Shown here piece after piece: positions 1 to 12,227 of a DNA stretch of 64,000 bases. Under the pieces are notes generated by a model. The model was not told the origin of the DNA. It ran no database searches and saw only the letters and a list, made by a program, of their open reading frames with translations. Numbering within the stretch: the first letter of the stretch is position 1; every line of letters begins with the position of its first letter. A program made the position numbers and the translations under genes. Source of the DNA: Zygaena filipendulae (taxonomy: Eukaryota > Arthropoda > Insecta > Lepidoptera > Zygaenidae); the NCBI GenBank assembly GCA_907165275.2, contig OU015661.1:255501-319500 (forward strand). The letters are read 5' to 3'.

Positions 1-44
1 ATCTAGCTCTACATCCTAAATTCACACTACGACTTTATAGTAAA

Positions 45-235
45 CTAGTTGTGCCCCACGGTTTCGCCCGCGTTTATTTCAGAGTTCCCGCGGGAATTCC
101 GGGATAAAAAGTACCCTATGTGTTAATCTGATGTATAAGCTATATTATTGTAAAGTTTCATTTAAATCCCTCCAGTAGTTTTTGCGTGAAAGAATAACAA
201 ACATCCATCCATACTTACAAACTTTCGCGATAGGA
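45..235 (-). mobile_element. Helitron-like non-autonomous element
   Basis: Read on the minus strand, it begins TCCTA and ends ..CGTGGGGCACAACTAG. Flanking bases fit an A/T insertion site. The usual 5' end (ACTAATATTATAAA) is shortened here. Confidence 0.7.
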
Positions 236-483
236 TCTAGTGTCTACTAGCTGGTATGTACCCTGCGCATATATGTATAAAAAAAAATTATTTTTTAGAT
301 AAGAATTTCGGAGTTCCCGCGGGTATTCCTGGTTACAATATAGCCTATGACCCCAACAAATAACGTGGCTTTCTTTATAGAATTATCTTTTTTTTAAATT
401 TAATAATTAGTAGACTTTTCAGTAATATCAATGACATTCTATGTATTATATCAGTTGCAATTCGTTTAACTAATAAACATTTA

Positions 484-605
484 TTTATTTTATTTATTTA
501 TTTATTTATTTCAAAAACCACATAATCCTTACAGGCTAACCTAATGCGATTATATGACTACTTTAAGTATTTGGCTTACAAGTTAACACACACAAAGTTA
601 TTTTT
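484..605 (-). mobile_element. 3' tail of a non-LTR element (reverse orientation)
   Basis: A (TTTA)n tract is followed by TCAAAAACCACATAATCCTT and more. The same about 115 bp recurs at 26519-26645, as expected for a 5'-truncated LINE end. Confidence 0.6.
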
Positions 606-710
606 AACCGACTTCCAAAAAGGAGGTGTTTCTATGTTCGATTGTATGTATGTTTTTTTTTTTTTATGTATGTTCACCGATTACTCGAAGACGGTTGGAC
701 CAATTTGGAA

Positions 711-1250
711 AATTCTTTTTTTGTTTGAAAGGGTATACTCCCAATTAGGTCCCATTTCCACCAAGTCGGGATCTGATGATGGGATCTTGGAGAAATCGAG
801 GGAACTCTTCAAAAATTATAGGCACACCTATAGCGATTCGAGCATTTTTTATAGTAAATCGTTCATTTGCTTCCGAAAAGCAAAATTTGAAGAAGTGGAA
901 CTGATGATGAAGACCACAGATGGTCATCGGAACTACTCAACAATAATACGTATTTCACGGGTTCGGATTGGAGCGATTTCAAAAATTGTTTTTTTGTTTG
1001 AAAGGGGATACTCCCAAATTGATTCCATTGTCACCAAGTTGAGATCTGATGATGGAATCTTGGAGTAATCGAGGGAACTCTTCAAAAATTATAGGTACAC
1101 CTATAGCGATTTTTGTATTTTTCATAGTAAATCGTTTATTTGCTTTCGGAAAGTAAAATTTGAAGAAGTGGAACTGATGATAAAGACCACAGATGGTCAT
1201 CGGAACTACTCAATAATAGGTATTTCACGGGTTCCGATTCGTTAACTTTA
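711..1250. repeat. two tandem copies of a unit of about 272 bp
   Basis: TTTTTTGTTTGAAAGGG and ATCTGATGATGG..ATCTTGGAG occur twice, 273 bp apart (716/989 and 771/1044). Open frames here come from the duplicated unit and encode no recognised protein. A third, partial copy is near 17370-17530. Confidence 0.75.
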
Positions 1251-1462
1251 ATATGGTTTCTAAACCATTTATGCTCGTCATTATGTATATGGTGAAGTGG
1301 AACTGATGGTGATATACTAGGAGAACTCCTCAACAATTAACGTCCCTGCATCGGGAAAAGCAATATTTTGTAATAGGTGATCAGCAGTTGATATTAGACT
1401 ACTGTAACTTAGATAAATTACAAAACGACTCAGTTAAAAGCGAGAAATTAACAAAATTTTAA

Positions 1463-1861
1463 CAAAAAAATTAAAACCGACTTCCAAAAACACAAAACTA
1501 AAAATCTAAAAATAAAAAGCTAAAAATAACAAAATACCGATATAATCCAAAAGCCGAAAACACGTAATATTATCATTGGTTTGTGCTACCACTGATCGAT
1601 ATGAAGTCGGTGACAAGTCAAATATGGAGGGGGTAGATGGGCTAAGTCGACTCCCGCCACCAGCTCTTCGTGAGCAGAACATCCCAAGTGGGCAGACAAC
1701 AGCGGGCTTGTCACCGAATTCAAACCGATCAGTGGTAGCACAAACCAATGATAATATTACGTGTTTTCGGCTTTTGGATTATATCGGTATTTTGTTATTT
1801 TTAGCTTTTTATTTTTAGATTTTTAGTTTTGTGTTTTTGGAAGTCGGTTTTAATTTTTTTG
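1463..1861. mobile_element. fold-back MITE with about 150 bp inverted repeats and TTAA flanks
   Basis: The left arm (1463 to about 1617) and the right arm (about 1707 to 1861) are inverted copies starting CAAAAAAATTAAAACCGAC. TTAA sits at 1459-1462 and again at 1862-1865, consistent with a TTAA target duplication (piggyBac-type, inference). Mirror-image open frames on the two strands come from the palindrome and are not genes. Confidence 0.8.
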
Positions 1862-2429
1862 TTAATTGTGAATTCATTCAGAGAACAGGTAAGTATGTCT
1901 ACTGTCTCTGCCACCTCATTGAGCGTGCGAACATACAAATCATCTATTACTAAAAGAATTTTCAAAATCGGTTTAGTACCTAGATCCAGAGATGACCCCC
2001 TACAACCTCACAAACTTTACCTCTTTGTAATATTAGTAGGTATACACTACACAGATTAGATTGGACAATAAATCACACATCGACACCGCTTTCGTTTCTT
2101 TTCCATATTTTATCTCATAGACAATATTATGATTAGGTAATAGAGTTACTATGAAATTACAGATATAAAATATAAATATACCTACAAATTGTGGCTACAC
2201 TTCTGATTAAAATATAATCATTATGTTTATCTAAAATACATCCTTTTCTACTAGGTAGGTAGTTATCGTTAGATTTGTTTCCCAGAGTAGGTAATTATCT
2301 CCATTAACAGATTTAACACGTTTCTTATTGACTTACGACTTTACATAGGTACCTAATACTTATTAAGAAATTAAATAAAACTGACTTTATGTTTAAGTAT
2401 TGTGTAGTTTATGTATTTATAATTATATG

Positions 2430-2596
2430 GAACGCTTTGCCCAACCACCCGTTTCTATGTATTTTTGTTTGTCCTTGGTATTGGTTGTCTGGAAGAGATC
2501 GCAACTATGCGATAAGACCGCCATTTGCTTTCTCCTTTTTTTTAGATTCTGTAATATTTTATGTGCAATAAAGAATTAAATAAATAAATAAATAAT
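2430..2596 (+). mobile_element. 3' end of a non-LTR retrotransposon
   Basis: The stretch GGAAGAGATCGC...GCGATAAGACCGCC, followed by GTGCAATAAAG and (AAAT)n, is a very common lepidopteran LINE 3' end. It is 5'-truncated; no coding part remains. Confidence 0.65.
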
Positions 2597-2879
2597 AAAA
2601 CATTTACAAACTCTATGCTGCGTTTTAATATGTTCCCAGAAAACAATTGAAAAATGTACATAGCGTAGTAGGAATAGGTAGGAAGATATATCGTTAATCG
2701 ATCTGTTATCAATGACGTGGATTAATCCAGCCCAAGGAATAAAAAAGTGTAGCTCATAGACATAATATATTTGACTGGTTATAAGTATACGGGTCCGTGG
2801 TCCCTAATTTCAACCTATTTAGAAATGTCGCGAGTTTCGAGATAAGACGCTGCGCTTTCTCGGAATGCAGCGCACCGTC

Positions 2880-3440
2880 TGAGCAGAGCCGTAACGGGCG
2901 CGGACTGCGGAGGGATGAGCGGCGCAGCCGAGGTGCGCGGGCGCATCCCGGGCGCAGGCTGCAGGGCGCGAGCCTTCGCGTGCTCGCTCCGTGCACTCAG
3001 GTGTCAGCAGCAGTCACTAGTCAGTGATCGCTCGGACGAAGCCCGCGTCGCACGCGCACCCAGCACACCACTGCACCGCCCACTCCCACGGCAGACGCCC
3101 CGCGAAAAAACAACAATAAAACCGATCGACCCCGAGTGACCCCAAAAGTGCATACCGAGCGTCCGACTCGAAACGATACGACTGCGCGAATACATTCCAT
3201 TCGCATTATTATAACAATACAATTAATTAAATAATTAGTAATTATAATTTACACTAACAGAACGCTTTGCTATAATCCATGTGAGCTTATTTTAACAGTT
3301 TAATATAAGTAATTAATTAACAAAAGAGTTGGAAACGAAACTATTGATCTGTGTGCACAAAAAATAGAAGTTTTACTTGATAAAAAGCAGAATTTAAATG
3401 TTAACGGGCGAGCAGCGCTAGAGGGCGAGCGAGCGAGCAG
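2880..3440 (+). promoter_or_regulatory. G+C-rich candidate promoter and 5' non-coding first exon
   Basis: About 2830-3160 is far richer in G+C and CpG than its surroundings. It contains TCAGTG-like arthropod initiator sequences near 3020 (CACTAGTCAGTGATCGC). The block ends with repeated GAGC and a consensus donor (CAG|GTGAGT) at 3440/3441. Spliced to the acceptor at 29856 it would place A at -3 of the ATG. No convincing coding frame crosses it; the frames seen are short G+C artefacts. The link to the coding exons is inference, with a 26 kb intron. Confidence 0.4.
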
Positions 3441-5854
3441 GTGAGTCAACTATACTTGTATATAACTGTAGTGAATAATAACTTTATTATAATTCGTGAG
3501 TAAATTGTTTACGGCGATGTTAGCTCAAGTGAGCGTGCAGGACTAGAGGCGGCGGTACCAAAGACACGGCGGCCGGCGTCTCAACAACTGTAGGTTTTTA
3601 CGTGTTTGCGCATAAATTAGAGTCTACTGACTTATTTATGTAACAGCCAGCTTCTTTTTCTGTTCGTAATGCAATATTATGATCTCTCTCAGCTAATGTT
3701 TCGATAAGATCTTCAATTATGTCATTTGTTTTGTTATTTGAACGGGTAGCCAGTGCTGGCATCATCGGATGTAGCGCTCGAATGTTTGTGTGTTGATCGA
3801 ATATTGTTTACTTACGGCGCGGCGTTGGTACAAGTAGGTATGCACCGCTGTTGGAATGCGCCCGACTTTGTTCTCTTACTTACAACCAACTCCCGATATC
3901 GCAACCAATATTTGATTACCCAAATGTTAACAAAATATAACATAACAATAGTTACTTACGTTATTTCTGAGCCAGTTAATAGAATATTTGTGATTAAGGT
4001 CTAGACACCTTATTTCTCTTGTCTTATTTTGCGTAGTTATAAGCTCCGCTCATAGCTTTTCTTTTCACTTTCTTCATGAGAAATTTATAAATGCGAAAAT
4101 AACTGTCTGTCTGTCTTTCTGTCTGTCTGTTACGCTTTCACGCCTTTACGGCTCAACCGATCAGCATAAAATTTTGTATAGGGGTACAGGGAAGGACATA
4201 GGGTAGTTTTTGTCCCGGAACTCCCGCGGGAACTCCGAAATTGACGCGGCTGAAACCGCGGGTACAGCGTAAATATAGAGTAGGTAGAGACAGATCTATC
4301 TAATCTATTTATTTAATTTGGACGCCCAGTATTTTAATATTGGGTCATGCCTATTTGTTACCTATTGATACAATACCTGTAAAAGGTAGCTAACTTTGCA
4401 GCTCACTGTAGTGCTATTTAAGACCCTGTTATATTATGTGCCGTAAGTAATAAATACTTGAACACTATGATACTATGTCGATGGAGGTTCAGATATCGCA
4501 ATAGGTATTCCATGAAATATATAAAAGAATCTGGAGCTAAATTCTTAGAACTCCGCACAGATCGTGCTGCGTTGCAAAAAATATAATCCGACCATGTTCG
4601 CAGTTAACAAGAGTCAACGCTCGAACTCTTGCTGAAAATGTTTTGTGTTTCTTCATGTATTGCTTACAGTACATACCTATTGATAATTTGTAGAGGCTCT
4701 TCTTAGTCCCAGCTTCTTTCACTTTGCACATACCCTAGAGTACTTATTTGTAGTGATCTCGTGTTATTCCTTACCATCATTTTTATTGACAAAGAAGATA
4801 ATTATGAGCTAAACAGGACCGACAATTTGCTATTGATATTTCTGCAACTATCTTTTCCATCGTTAAACCAATCTTTATGTAGAATTCCTTAAAATGCACC
4901 TTAATATAAATAAGTCGGATGGAATATGGAATAACCAGTTTATGAGGGGAATGCCATGAGACATTCGCGCAACGTCGGTAAGCGAGGAATTATAAACTTC
5001 GCACAAGTATTGCTTTTGAAGCCCTCGTAGTTATTCACGGTATTTTCTTACACCTGTATTTCTTTAGAAAGTTATCTTCTTTATTTTGGAACTAGCTGTG
5101 CCCCGTGGTTTCACTCGCGCAAGTTGCGGAATTCCCGCAGGAACTCCAAAGTAGCCTAATGTATTAATTACAACATCAGCTAATTAGCACTGAAAGTCCC
5201 GTCAATATCGGTCCAACCGTTTCGGAGATTCACCCGCGTGAGTTTCGAAATTCCCGCAGGAACTCCAAACTTCTTTTATATAAACCTTGTCTTGACAATA
5301 ACAAATACAAAAAAAAACAATTATCCAATTTGGTGCAGTCGTTTGGAAGTTATGCGCTTAGCAACACATTTGGCGATTCATTTTTATTATATAGATTAGC
5401 TTTTCCCTCACTGTTTCAATCGAGTGAGTTTCGATCTAAAAAGTATCCTATGACATTTAAGAATACTGTAGTTTCCTATCAGGGCAAGGTACATAAAACT
5501 CCTAAAGGCTTGGTTCGTTTTTTAAATAGGTGCAATCCGAAGTAAGCTGTGAATGAAAGTACCTACAAGGTACAAGCAAACGATTATGGCTATTGCTACG
5601 TCGAGATTGTTAGTAAACAAATTTAAATTATCGCAGATTATGTTGGTTGTTAGTTGATACTAAGCAAACGTTGGTATGAAGTAGTTGAGTACCTGAAATA
5701 CCCGATTGTAGCATTTTTGATAAAAATATCTATCATTGAACTTACTTCCGTTGGCATCCCACTGCTAACTTAATTCAAAAGTAATTTCTCTACCTAAATT
5801 CTCGTTCCAATAGAAGTAAGTAAGTAAGTTTCTCGTTTATAAGTAAGATCATTT

Positions 5855-6012
5855 AAAGACAGCCCTGCTGAGTTTCTTGTCAGTTCTTCTCAGCAGACGA
5901 CGTATTCCGAACTGATGGTAATTTATAGTTTTAAGAACCTGCTGACGATTACAAGTGATTGTAACCAATCCTAAGTAATAAAGAGCTTTTGAATTTTGAA
6001 TTTTGAAGTGTG
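5855..6012 (+). mobile_element. 3' end of a non-LTR retrotransposon
   Basis: CCCTGCTGAGTTTCTTGTCA and TTCTTCTCAGCAGACGACG, followed by AATAAAGAGC and TTGAATTTTGAATTTTGAA, match a tail widespread in Lepidoptera (recognised from memory). The antisense frame here is not a gene. Confidence 0.55.
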
Positions 6013-8123
6013 ACCTTGAATTCGTCCTCGCATACAACGACCACACAGAAGCGTTACGTCAGCATTTTGCTCATATTCAGCACACACTTTCAGGCTTACA
6101 TAAATTACTTCCATAAGTTAATAATTAAACATTTTCGTTTTTAAATCCACGTTTGGTAAATATTTTGATAATTCAAAGCTAATATTAGCTACGTGTACAC
6201 GTAATGAGATCGATTGTGACACAGGAATGTTGAGCTGAACCGCAATAAATATTATAAAGCTTAATTATAATTATATTTAATGTCACTGAACGTTGTCATT
6301 TGTAGTTGTCAGTGATAACGCATCCGTAAACAAAATTACATTCCTATATCTTACACGTCAACACGTGCCCTATCTATTCACACTCACTCATGTCTTACTC
6401 AAATAGGTGAATCGTATAAGTATATTTCCATATAATAACAATGGTGGTACTCATATTATTTCATTTGTTTTATTGCAACTACTCGTAGAAAGATTGTCGC
6501 TATACATTTGTTTTAACGTGCATTATCTTGTTTGCTTTACAAATGTCGTTGTCTATGCTCAACTGTTAGAGCAATAAACATTATTATTGGCATCGATTTC
6601 ATTAAGAATTGATAGAAAATATTGTATGAGCGGCATAAAACCTGCAACTCTGACTTTGTTGACAAAGCTCAACAAGTCATCAAGACCTGTAATACTGTGC
6701 CTAAAGTTTGACCAAGAATCGCTGTCAATTTGTCCTTATTGTTCTAAGTAACTGTGACTTGTGTTCGCCAAGCTCACCCACGTTCAGTGTATTACGCGAT
6801 TTAGTTTGAACACCGATTATTATTTATCTTTTGTGGTTCTTCAAACTAATTCGTCCGTCATAATTACAAGTACCTACAGTATTTGTGTCAACGGTCAGGT
6901 TAAACAAATAACAACTAATTTTGTTTACATTTGTGCTGTTGTTATGATGACGTTTCTTCTTGTAATTTTTTTAACATTCACTTTAGTGTTTAGCTTTAAT
7001 TGATTCTGTAGATCTTTATTACAAATTTTGGAAATATATCATTAGTTAGGTGCGCCAAAATTATCAACGATTCAAGTCTAGTTTGTATTTGAACTACTTT
7101 ACCACTGGAGAATCAAGCTTTAGTCAAATATTGCTATTGGACATTGGTCACAGCTGCCAGTGTTTTGTACTGATCACAAACATGGAGACGCACAGGCACA
7201 GCCAACGCCCATTAGCTGTTCAACATTAGTCGAATGTCCGTCTAATGGACAGATTAGATGCGGGAAAGCAACACCGTCGGCCGGGCACGGTGAGCACACG
7301 TTGAAACCAATTAACGAGACGTCGTACGCCAACCAAACTTTACATTTCACTACTTTAAGTGGGTGCTGTTAGAAAGAAAATAGAAACAAAATGATTATAT
7401 ATCTTTGTAAAAGATTTAAGATTAAATGATGTTAGAAAAAGAAGTTTTTGGCCGATTCTTTATTTTTCACAACTCTAACTAAAAATAGGGGGAAAAAGGT
7501 TTTTTTTCCTCCAATCGTTCTGATCAACCCTTCATCGCTCACCACTAGCTGTAGATTTCCTCTTTCGCATTTTACCCTTCCCAGTTTTGTGCCAGATGCT
7601 GGATGCATCTCTCTTACCACTCGCAAAAGAATTACTCTAAAACAGAGAATTTTTTTTTTATTTAAAAAAACAGAGAATTAAAATCCTGTCTTGCAATATA
7701 GAAACAGTTTATACGAAGGTAGCATAGTCTTTAAATCTTTAAGTCTATTAACGTTTGAGATGAGCCACGTTTATAAGTTAACTTATGTTTTCTAATCACT
7801 TAAAACCTTCATTAACACTAGCTTTATTGTCTTTCACAAGGATTATTTAAATTTCATGTAAATCTCGAATATTTGCTATGCAATCTCTAGTCTCCATACA
7901 ATGTTTTCCTCCTGTATGCAAATTATCTACTGCTAGCGGCGATATACAAAGTTCATAAACTATTTATTTGATTACAGATTACGGTTTGTAACTTTGTTGT
8001 GTCATCGTAATTTCTGCACTTTACATTTGGAAAGAATCTTGATCGTTAATGTTGCTTTACCTATTTGATTATCGCTTACGACGTCGCTTCTCGTCTCTAT
8101 AGTTTATGATGTAGTATGTCAAC

Positions 8124-8246
8124 GTATATAAGTAATTGTAGTCCAGCCGCGTCCTGACTCCTGACTAGTTATCTGGCACTCGGACGCATAAATCTGCCCC
8201 GCCCACACCGCTCCAGCTGAACTGGGACGCAACATTGTAACTGCAG
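8124..8246 (+). promoter_or_regulatory. possible alternative promoter and first exon
   Basis: A GTATATAAG TATA-like box lies at about 8123-8131, followed by CpG-rich sequence with CCCCGCCCAC, then CTGCAG|GTGTAT (donor-like) at 8246/8247. This is only a pattern; nothing shows that it is used. Confidence 0.2.
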
Positions 8247-9149
8247 GTGTATCCGGTGATCGAGGGTCATCAGTAAATGTTTTCGATTCCACAGAAACGT
8301 ATTAAGGAGAGTTAGAAGTCAGATATATAGGCTTTGGTTTTGGAAGTAATTAACATAATGACAATTGACTGTAGGTACACCTTCAGTGAGTTTATTTATG
8401 ACAATTTAATTTAGGTAGGTAAGTTCATTAACAACATAATATTTACCTTTATGGAAAGTAATAGTAATAAATTACAATCTTAATACTGGGCTCAAATATC
8501 AGATAATATGTATAAACTTGCAATAGGTAATAGTACCTATTAACTTAAGGCTCCATAAAATAAGTGAATCTTTTATTACTAATTTTAGAATAAAACAATT
8601 TTAGGAGCCTAATTGTTAGTTAATTAGTGGAAGTTGTTTTTGTCTAATCCGCCGCCTGACGCCTTCTCTGTGGTCTTAAGAATATTGCCATAATTAAAAA
8701 CCCAAAAAGGCACTTGTATCATAAAAATACTGGCGTTTCCGCAAAAAATAATTAGTACCAATCGTCAAAGTCATCTCCCCGGTAGATGTGATCATAGTTT
8801 ATTAGGTGTTATCACATTGGACGCCAACAGCACAGTCATAATATGATAAAACATACGAATTACATACATGAAAGATCAGGAATTATTCCCTACAAAGTCG
8901 AAAAGGGGCACTAAACCACTGAATTGATAAGGGGTTAGTGATAAAAATCTTAAAAAGAAACAAAATTTATTATTCGCGATGAACAAATTCAGTCACTTAG
9001 TTGTTAGAGCATATTTAAAAAAAAACAAGTCATATAATTTTTTTCGCATTCTCTCGTTTTTTGTTTTTTTTTTTAATCATAGAAATTAATTTTCCGTCAC
9101 TTCGACTATCGGCTTCGTCTAATGGGAAAATAACCGTTAGTGTAGGCGA

Positions 9150-9382
9150 ATCATTGTGCGGATCGGCCGAGCGATTGTTTCATCTGCCCACCCCCGCGTC
9201 GATGAGCGCCGCGCGCCCACGGGCGGTGCAGGCGCAGCCCCGCGGCACTACGCCGGCGCGAAGTGTGCGCGCTGCTTGTGCCTCAACTGTGCCTGTTGCC
9301 CCTCTGTGTGCCTGTTGCCCCACTGTGTGCCTGTTGCCTTTTGCCCCACTGTGTGCGTGTTTTTTGCGTTCGCGTTGAGTTG
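9150..9382 (+). promoter_or_regulatory. second G+C-rich candidate first exon
   Basis: A CpG-rich block (9185-9270) is followed by short tandem copies of a TGTGTGCCTGTTGCCC-like unit (9286-9360). It ends at a strong donor, TTG|GTGAGT (9382/9383). The open frames across it are low-complexity Ala/Arg/Cys and unconvincing. It may be an alternative 5' untranslated exon of the smoothelin-like gene. Confidence 0.3.
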
Positions 9383-9901
9383 GTGAGTCTCTTTTGAAAC
9401 TGTTGTCTCCATTGGAAACAGGTTTATTCTTCTTGATTTTTTTACTTATCATTCATAATTAATCGATTAATCAGCGATCACCAAATTTCACTCGCTTGAG
9501 TTCTGGAATTTCCATTAAGGGTCGAGAAGTTCCTGCCCTCGGTGGCGCTTCCCGGCGCACCAACTATATCTCTGCAAACTTACGAGTCGAATCAACAAAC
9601 ATATTTACAATCTCCATGTACCTCTGATGACCCTCGAGGCTCGAGTAGGTATGATAGTTTTATAGTATTATATTATATTTGGTTTTATTCATAATCTGAA
9701 GGCCAATTCTACTTAAACGATACACATACAAAACTGCACCACTCTCCCACCTTTGCTTCAGGGTTATATTTGAGAAGACCCTTAACCAATAACCATGTCA
9801 GAATGGTTTTGTGTTTTGCGCGAATAGAATTAGCACTCCGTCTCGTCTGTGCCAGCAGAGTGCAGCCTACTTGTACTTGTCTCCATATTTATAAGGTTAC
9901 T

Positions 9902-10140
9902 AGCTGTCCCGCGCGGTTTCACCCGCAATATTTCGAAGTTCCTGCGGAATTATTCCATATAAACTTTGCAACCCCTTTTCATCCCTTTAGGGGTTGAATT
10001 TTCAAAAATCCGTTCTTATCGGATGCCTAAAGAACACACCCTCCAAGTTTCATGTCTCTACGATCAGCGGTTTAGGCTGTGCGTTGATACATCAGTCGTT
10101 CAGGACAAAGGATTTTATATAGATAGATAGATAGATAGAT
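9902..10140 (-). mobile_element. Helitron-like element ending in a GATA microsatellite
   Basis: The CTAGCTGTCCCGCGCGG end is at 9902. The other end runs into (ATAG)n at about 10118-10146, a variant of the same family with a simple-repeat end. Confidence 0.55.
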
Positions 10141-11821
10141 AGATAGAAGATAGATAATACATAAATGTATTGATAATGTTAGGGCGAGATTAACTTAAGA
10201 ATTCTACTTCGGAGATTTAAAATAATGTACTTAAATTTTTCACGTGCTTAAAATGCTGTTGTATTCTTAATCGCCAGTAATAATCGCTCCCGGCTTGGTA
10301 GGTTCCTACCTCTTTCTTTCTGTCTTATCTGTATGTACTTACCGAAAAATGCCAAGTTTTTTTAGTTTTATTTTTCAGCAATCTAAGTGTGTCGATGAGG
10401 TCAACCGCGACACGTAATACAAACAAAATTATGTTAATTATTATTATTATTTCGTCAAAATGACATCACACAAATTATTTAAAGCGTTAGTAACGCTGCG
10501 TCTAGTTTCCTTTAATACCTCGACATGCACTATAAACATACCTAACAAGCACTAGCCGTTTCAAGATATAGGTAATGTTTGTGCCTTGTTGTAGGTCCGT
10601 TTGAACATTCTCTGACATTCTCTGATAGATTTCTCCCTTTTCCCAGCCCTAAAATGAATAATTTACAAGGAAACTTGTTTTAAAACCAATATTCTAAAGT
10701 TGTGAAAAGAATTTGAACATAATTTTAGCACTAAGTATTTTTTACAAAATTTATTTTGAGCAAAAACGTGTCAGCTCAGCATATTGTCCAGACGTCTTCT
10801 TAGTACAGTTACTAGTTTATGGCTCAGGACAATCTTTCTGCGAAACAACCTCAGTGAAAGTGAGTTCAAAGCTTGACTTAATTGATTGTGTCTTAAAAGC
10901 TTTCGAAGGATTGACTCTCAATCGATCATAAGTCAAAAGACCGGCTTAAGCCGATGGTAAGCAACCACTGCTACTACTAACAATAAAAATAATTTTATGA
11001 TTTTTTATCAGCGGAAAGATATCTTAGATCTAATGCATTCTCCTACCTAGCTGGCAAAATCTAGGGCAATGTAAAAAACATGCGATGACACAAAAAAAAA
11101 GTGGAACCTTTTTAATTAATGGAGACCTGGTTAAAAAGGAAGTATCAATTCAGTGAAGTTTAAATATTGAAAAAAATCAATAGTGGATGCTTTAAAGCTT
11201 TTAAAGCTTTTAAATATACCTGCATATAATAGCAGTTCCCACGGTTGCGCGAATCGCGACGTTACTCCCGGAAATCTAAAGTACCTACCCCATGTAAATT
11301 TCTGTACCCCTGACAACCTGTTAAGGCGTGAGTTACAAACAAACTCACATTCGCATTTGTTATATTAGTTAGGATATAATAGGTAGGCATATACTTTAAA
11401 TGCATTTAAATTTTACCGAACAACTCGGAATGATCTTTTGCGCCATTTTGTGATATACGAGTATCGTAGCGATGCGTCACTCCGCACTCTGTGCTATATT
11501 GTCGCGAGGTGGTTCACCAACATACTCGCAGAACGGGTTCCGCTGTCTGCACGGTGCGCACCGCGAGCTGCGGCCTGCCCAGTGCCCACACCGCGCCTCG
11601 CCGCGACTCTACCATCAGTTTATTCTCGACCTCAACGTTCCATCGCCAACGTTTGTCCATTTTTACAATTCACGTATCTATCTATACAAATATTATAAAG
11701 AGGTAAAGTTTGTGAGTTGTGAGTTTGTGACGTTGTATAGGGCGTAATCTCTGGATCTACTGAACGGATACTTTTTATTCCGAAATTACCGCGGGTGAAA
11801 CCGCGGGGGACAGCTAGTACT

Positions 11822-11945
11822 ATATATTTCCTCGCGGTCGGTCGCGGGATGTCATTGGATGCGGGTAGCGTATGACAGGTCGTTGTGGCGATCCTGGGGG
11901 TGTCCAGCAGTAGACGGCCTTCGGCTGATATGATGTTAATCATGA
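11822..11945 (+). mobile_element. 3' end of a non-LTR retrotransposon
   Basis: GTCCAGCAGTAGACGGCCTT, then CGGCTGATATGATG, is the usual end of an abundant lepidopteran LINE. The coding remnant upstream has in-frame stops. Confidence 0.55.
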
Positions 11946-11953
11946 TATTTATA

Positions 11954-12175
11954 CTAGCTGTTCCACTGACAATATATACATATGCAAAATTTTATGCGGT
12001 TTGCCCCTATTTAATTTCCGAGTTCCCGCGAGCATTCCAGGACACAAACTACAAAGTGCCTTACGTCCTCGTCTGTACCTCTGACAACATGTTTGCAAAA
12101 TTTCCATATGATCGGTTGAGTAGTTAAGCTGTGAAAGCGTAACAAATTCACATTCGAATTTATAATATTAGTTAG
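11954..12175 (-). mobile_element. diverged Helitron-like element
   Basis: CTAGCTGT at 11954, GAGTTCCCGCGAGCATTCC in the middle and TTTATAATATTAGTTAG at the end match the family in reverse orientation. Confidence 0.55.
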
Positions 12176-12227
12176 AATTTCTCATGTTTTGATCGTATGT
12201 AGTCTGTTTCGTGTTCTAAATAAATAG

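Larger units (their letters stand above)
606..1865. mobile_element. 1.26 kb compound insertion inside a LINE tail
   Basis: The LINE-tail sequence ending AAAGTTATTTTT (593-604) resumes as GTGAATTCATTC at 1868. At 26630-26653 the same sequence is uninterrupted. The inserted DNA starts ACCGACTTCCAAAAAGGAGG and holds a tandem duplication (711-1250) and the fold-back element (1463-1861). A partial relative of its left part lies at 17268-17530. Confidence 0.65.
1..2879. other. gene-free, repeat-rich stretch
   Basis: It holds a Helitron-like copy (45-235), part of another (about 305-345), LINE tails and the compound insertion listed separately. From 1870 to 2430 I see only A+T-rich sequence without recognisable features. 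Confidence 0.6.
3441..9149. other. presumed intron 1, left part
   Basis: It contains degraded Helitron-like pieces (about 4083-4270 forward, 5092-5395 reverse), a LINE tail (5855-6012) and the possible promoter at 8124. No ORF looks coding: frames are short, A+T-driven and unlike known proteins. 6012-8120 shows nothing recognisable. Confidence 0.5.

Noticed and set aside
1506..1818. Two similar 80-residue ORFs on opposite strands
   Set aside because: They are mirror readings of a fold-back MITE, with no sign of coding.
2754..3222. Several overlapping ORFs of 60-80 residues on both strands
   Set aside because: G+C-rich, Arg/Ala-biased in every frame, as expected for a CpG-rich promoter or UTR rather than a protein gene.
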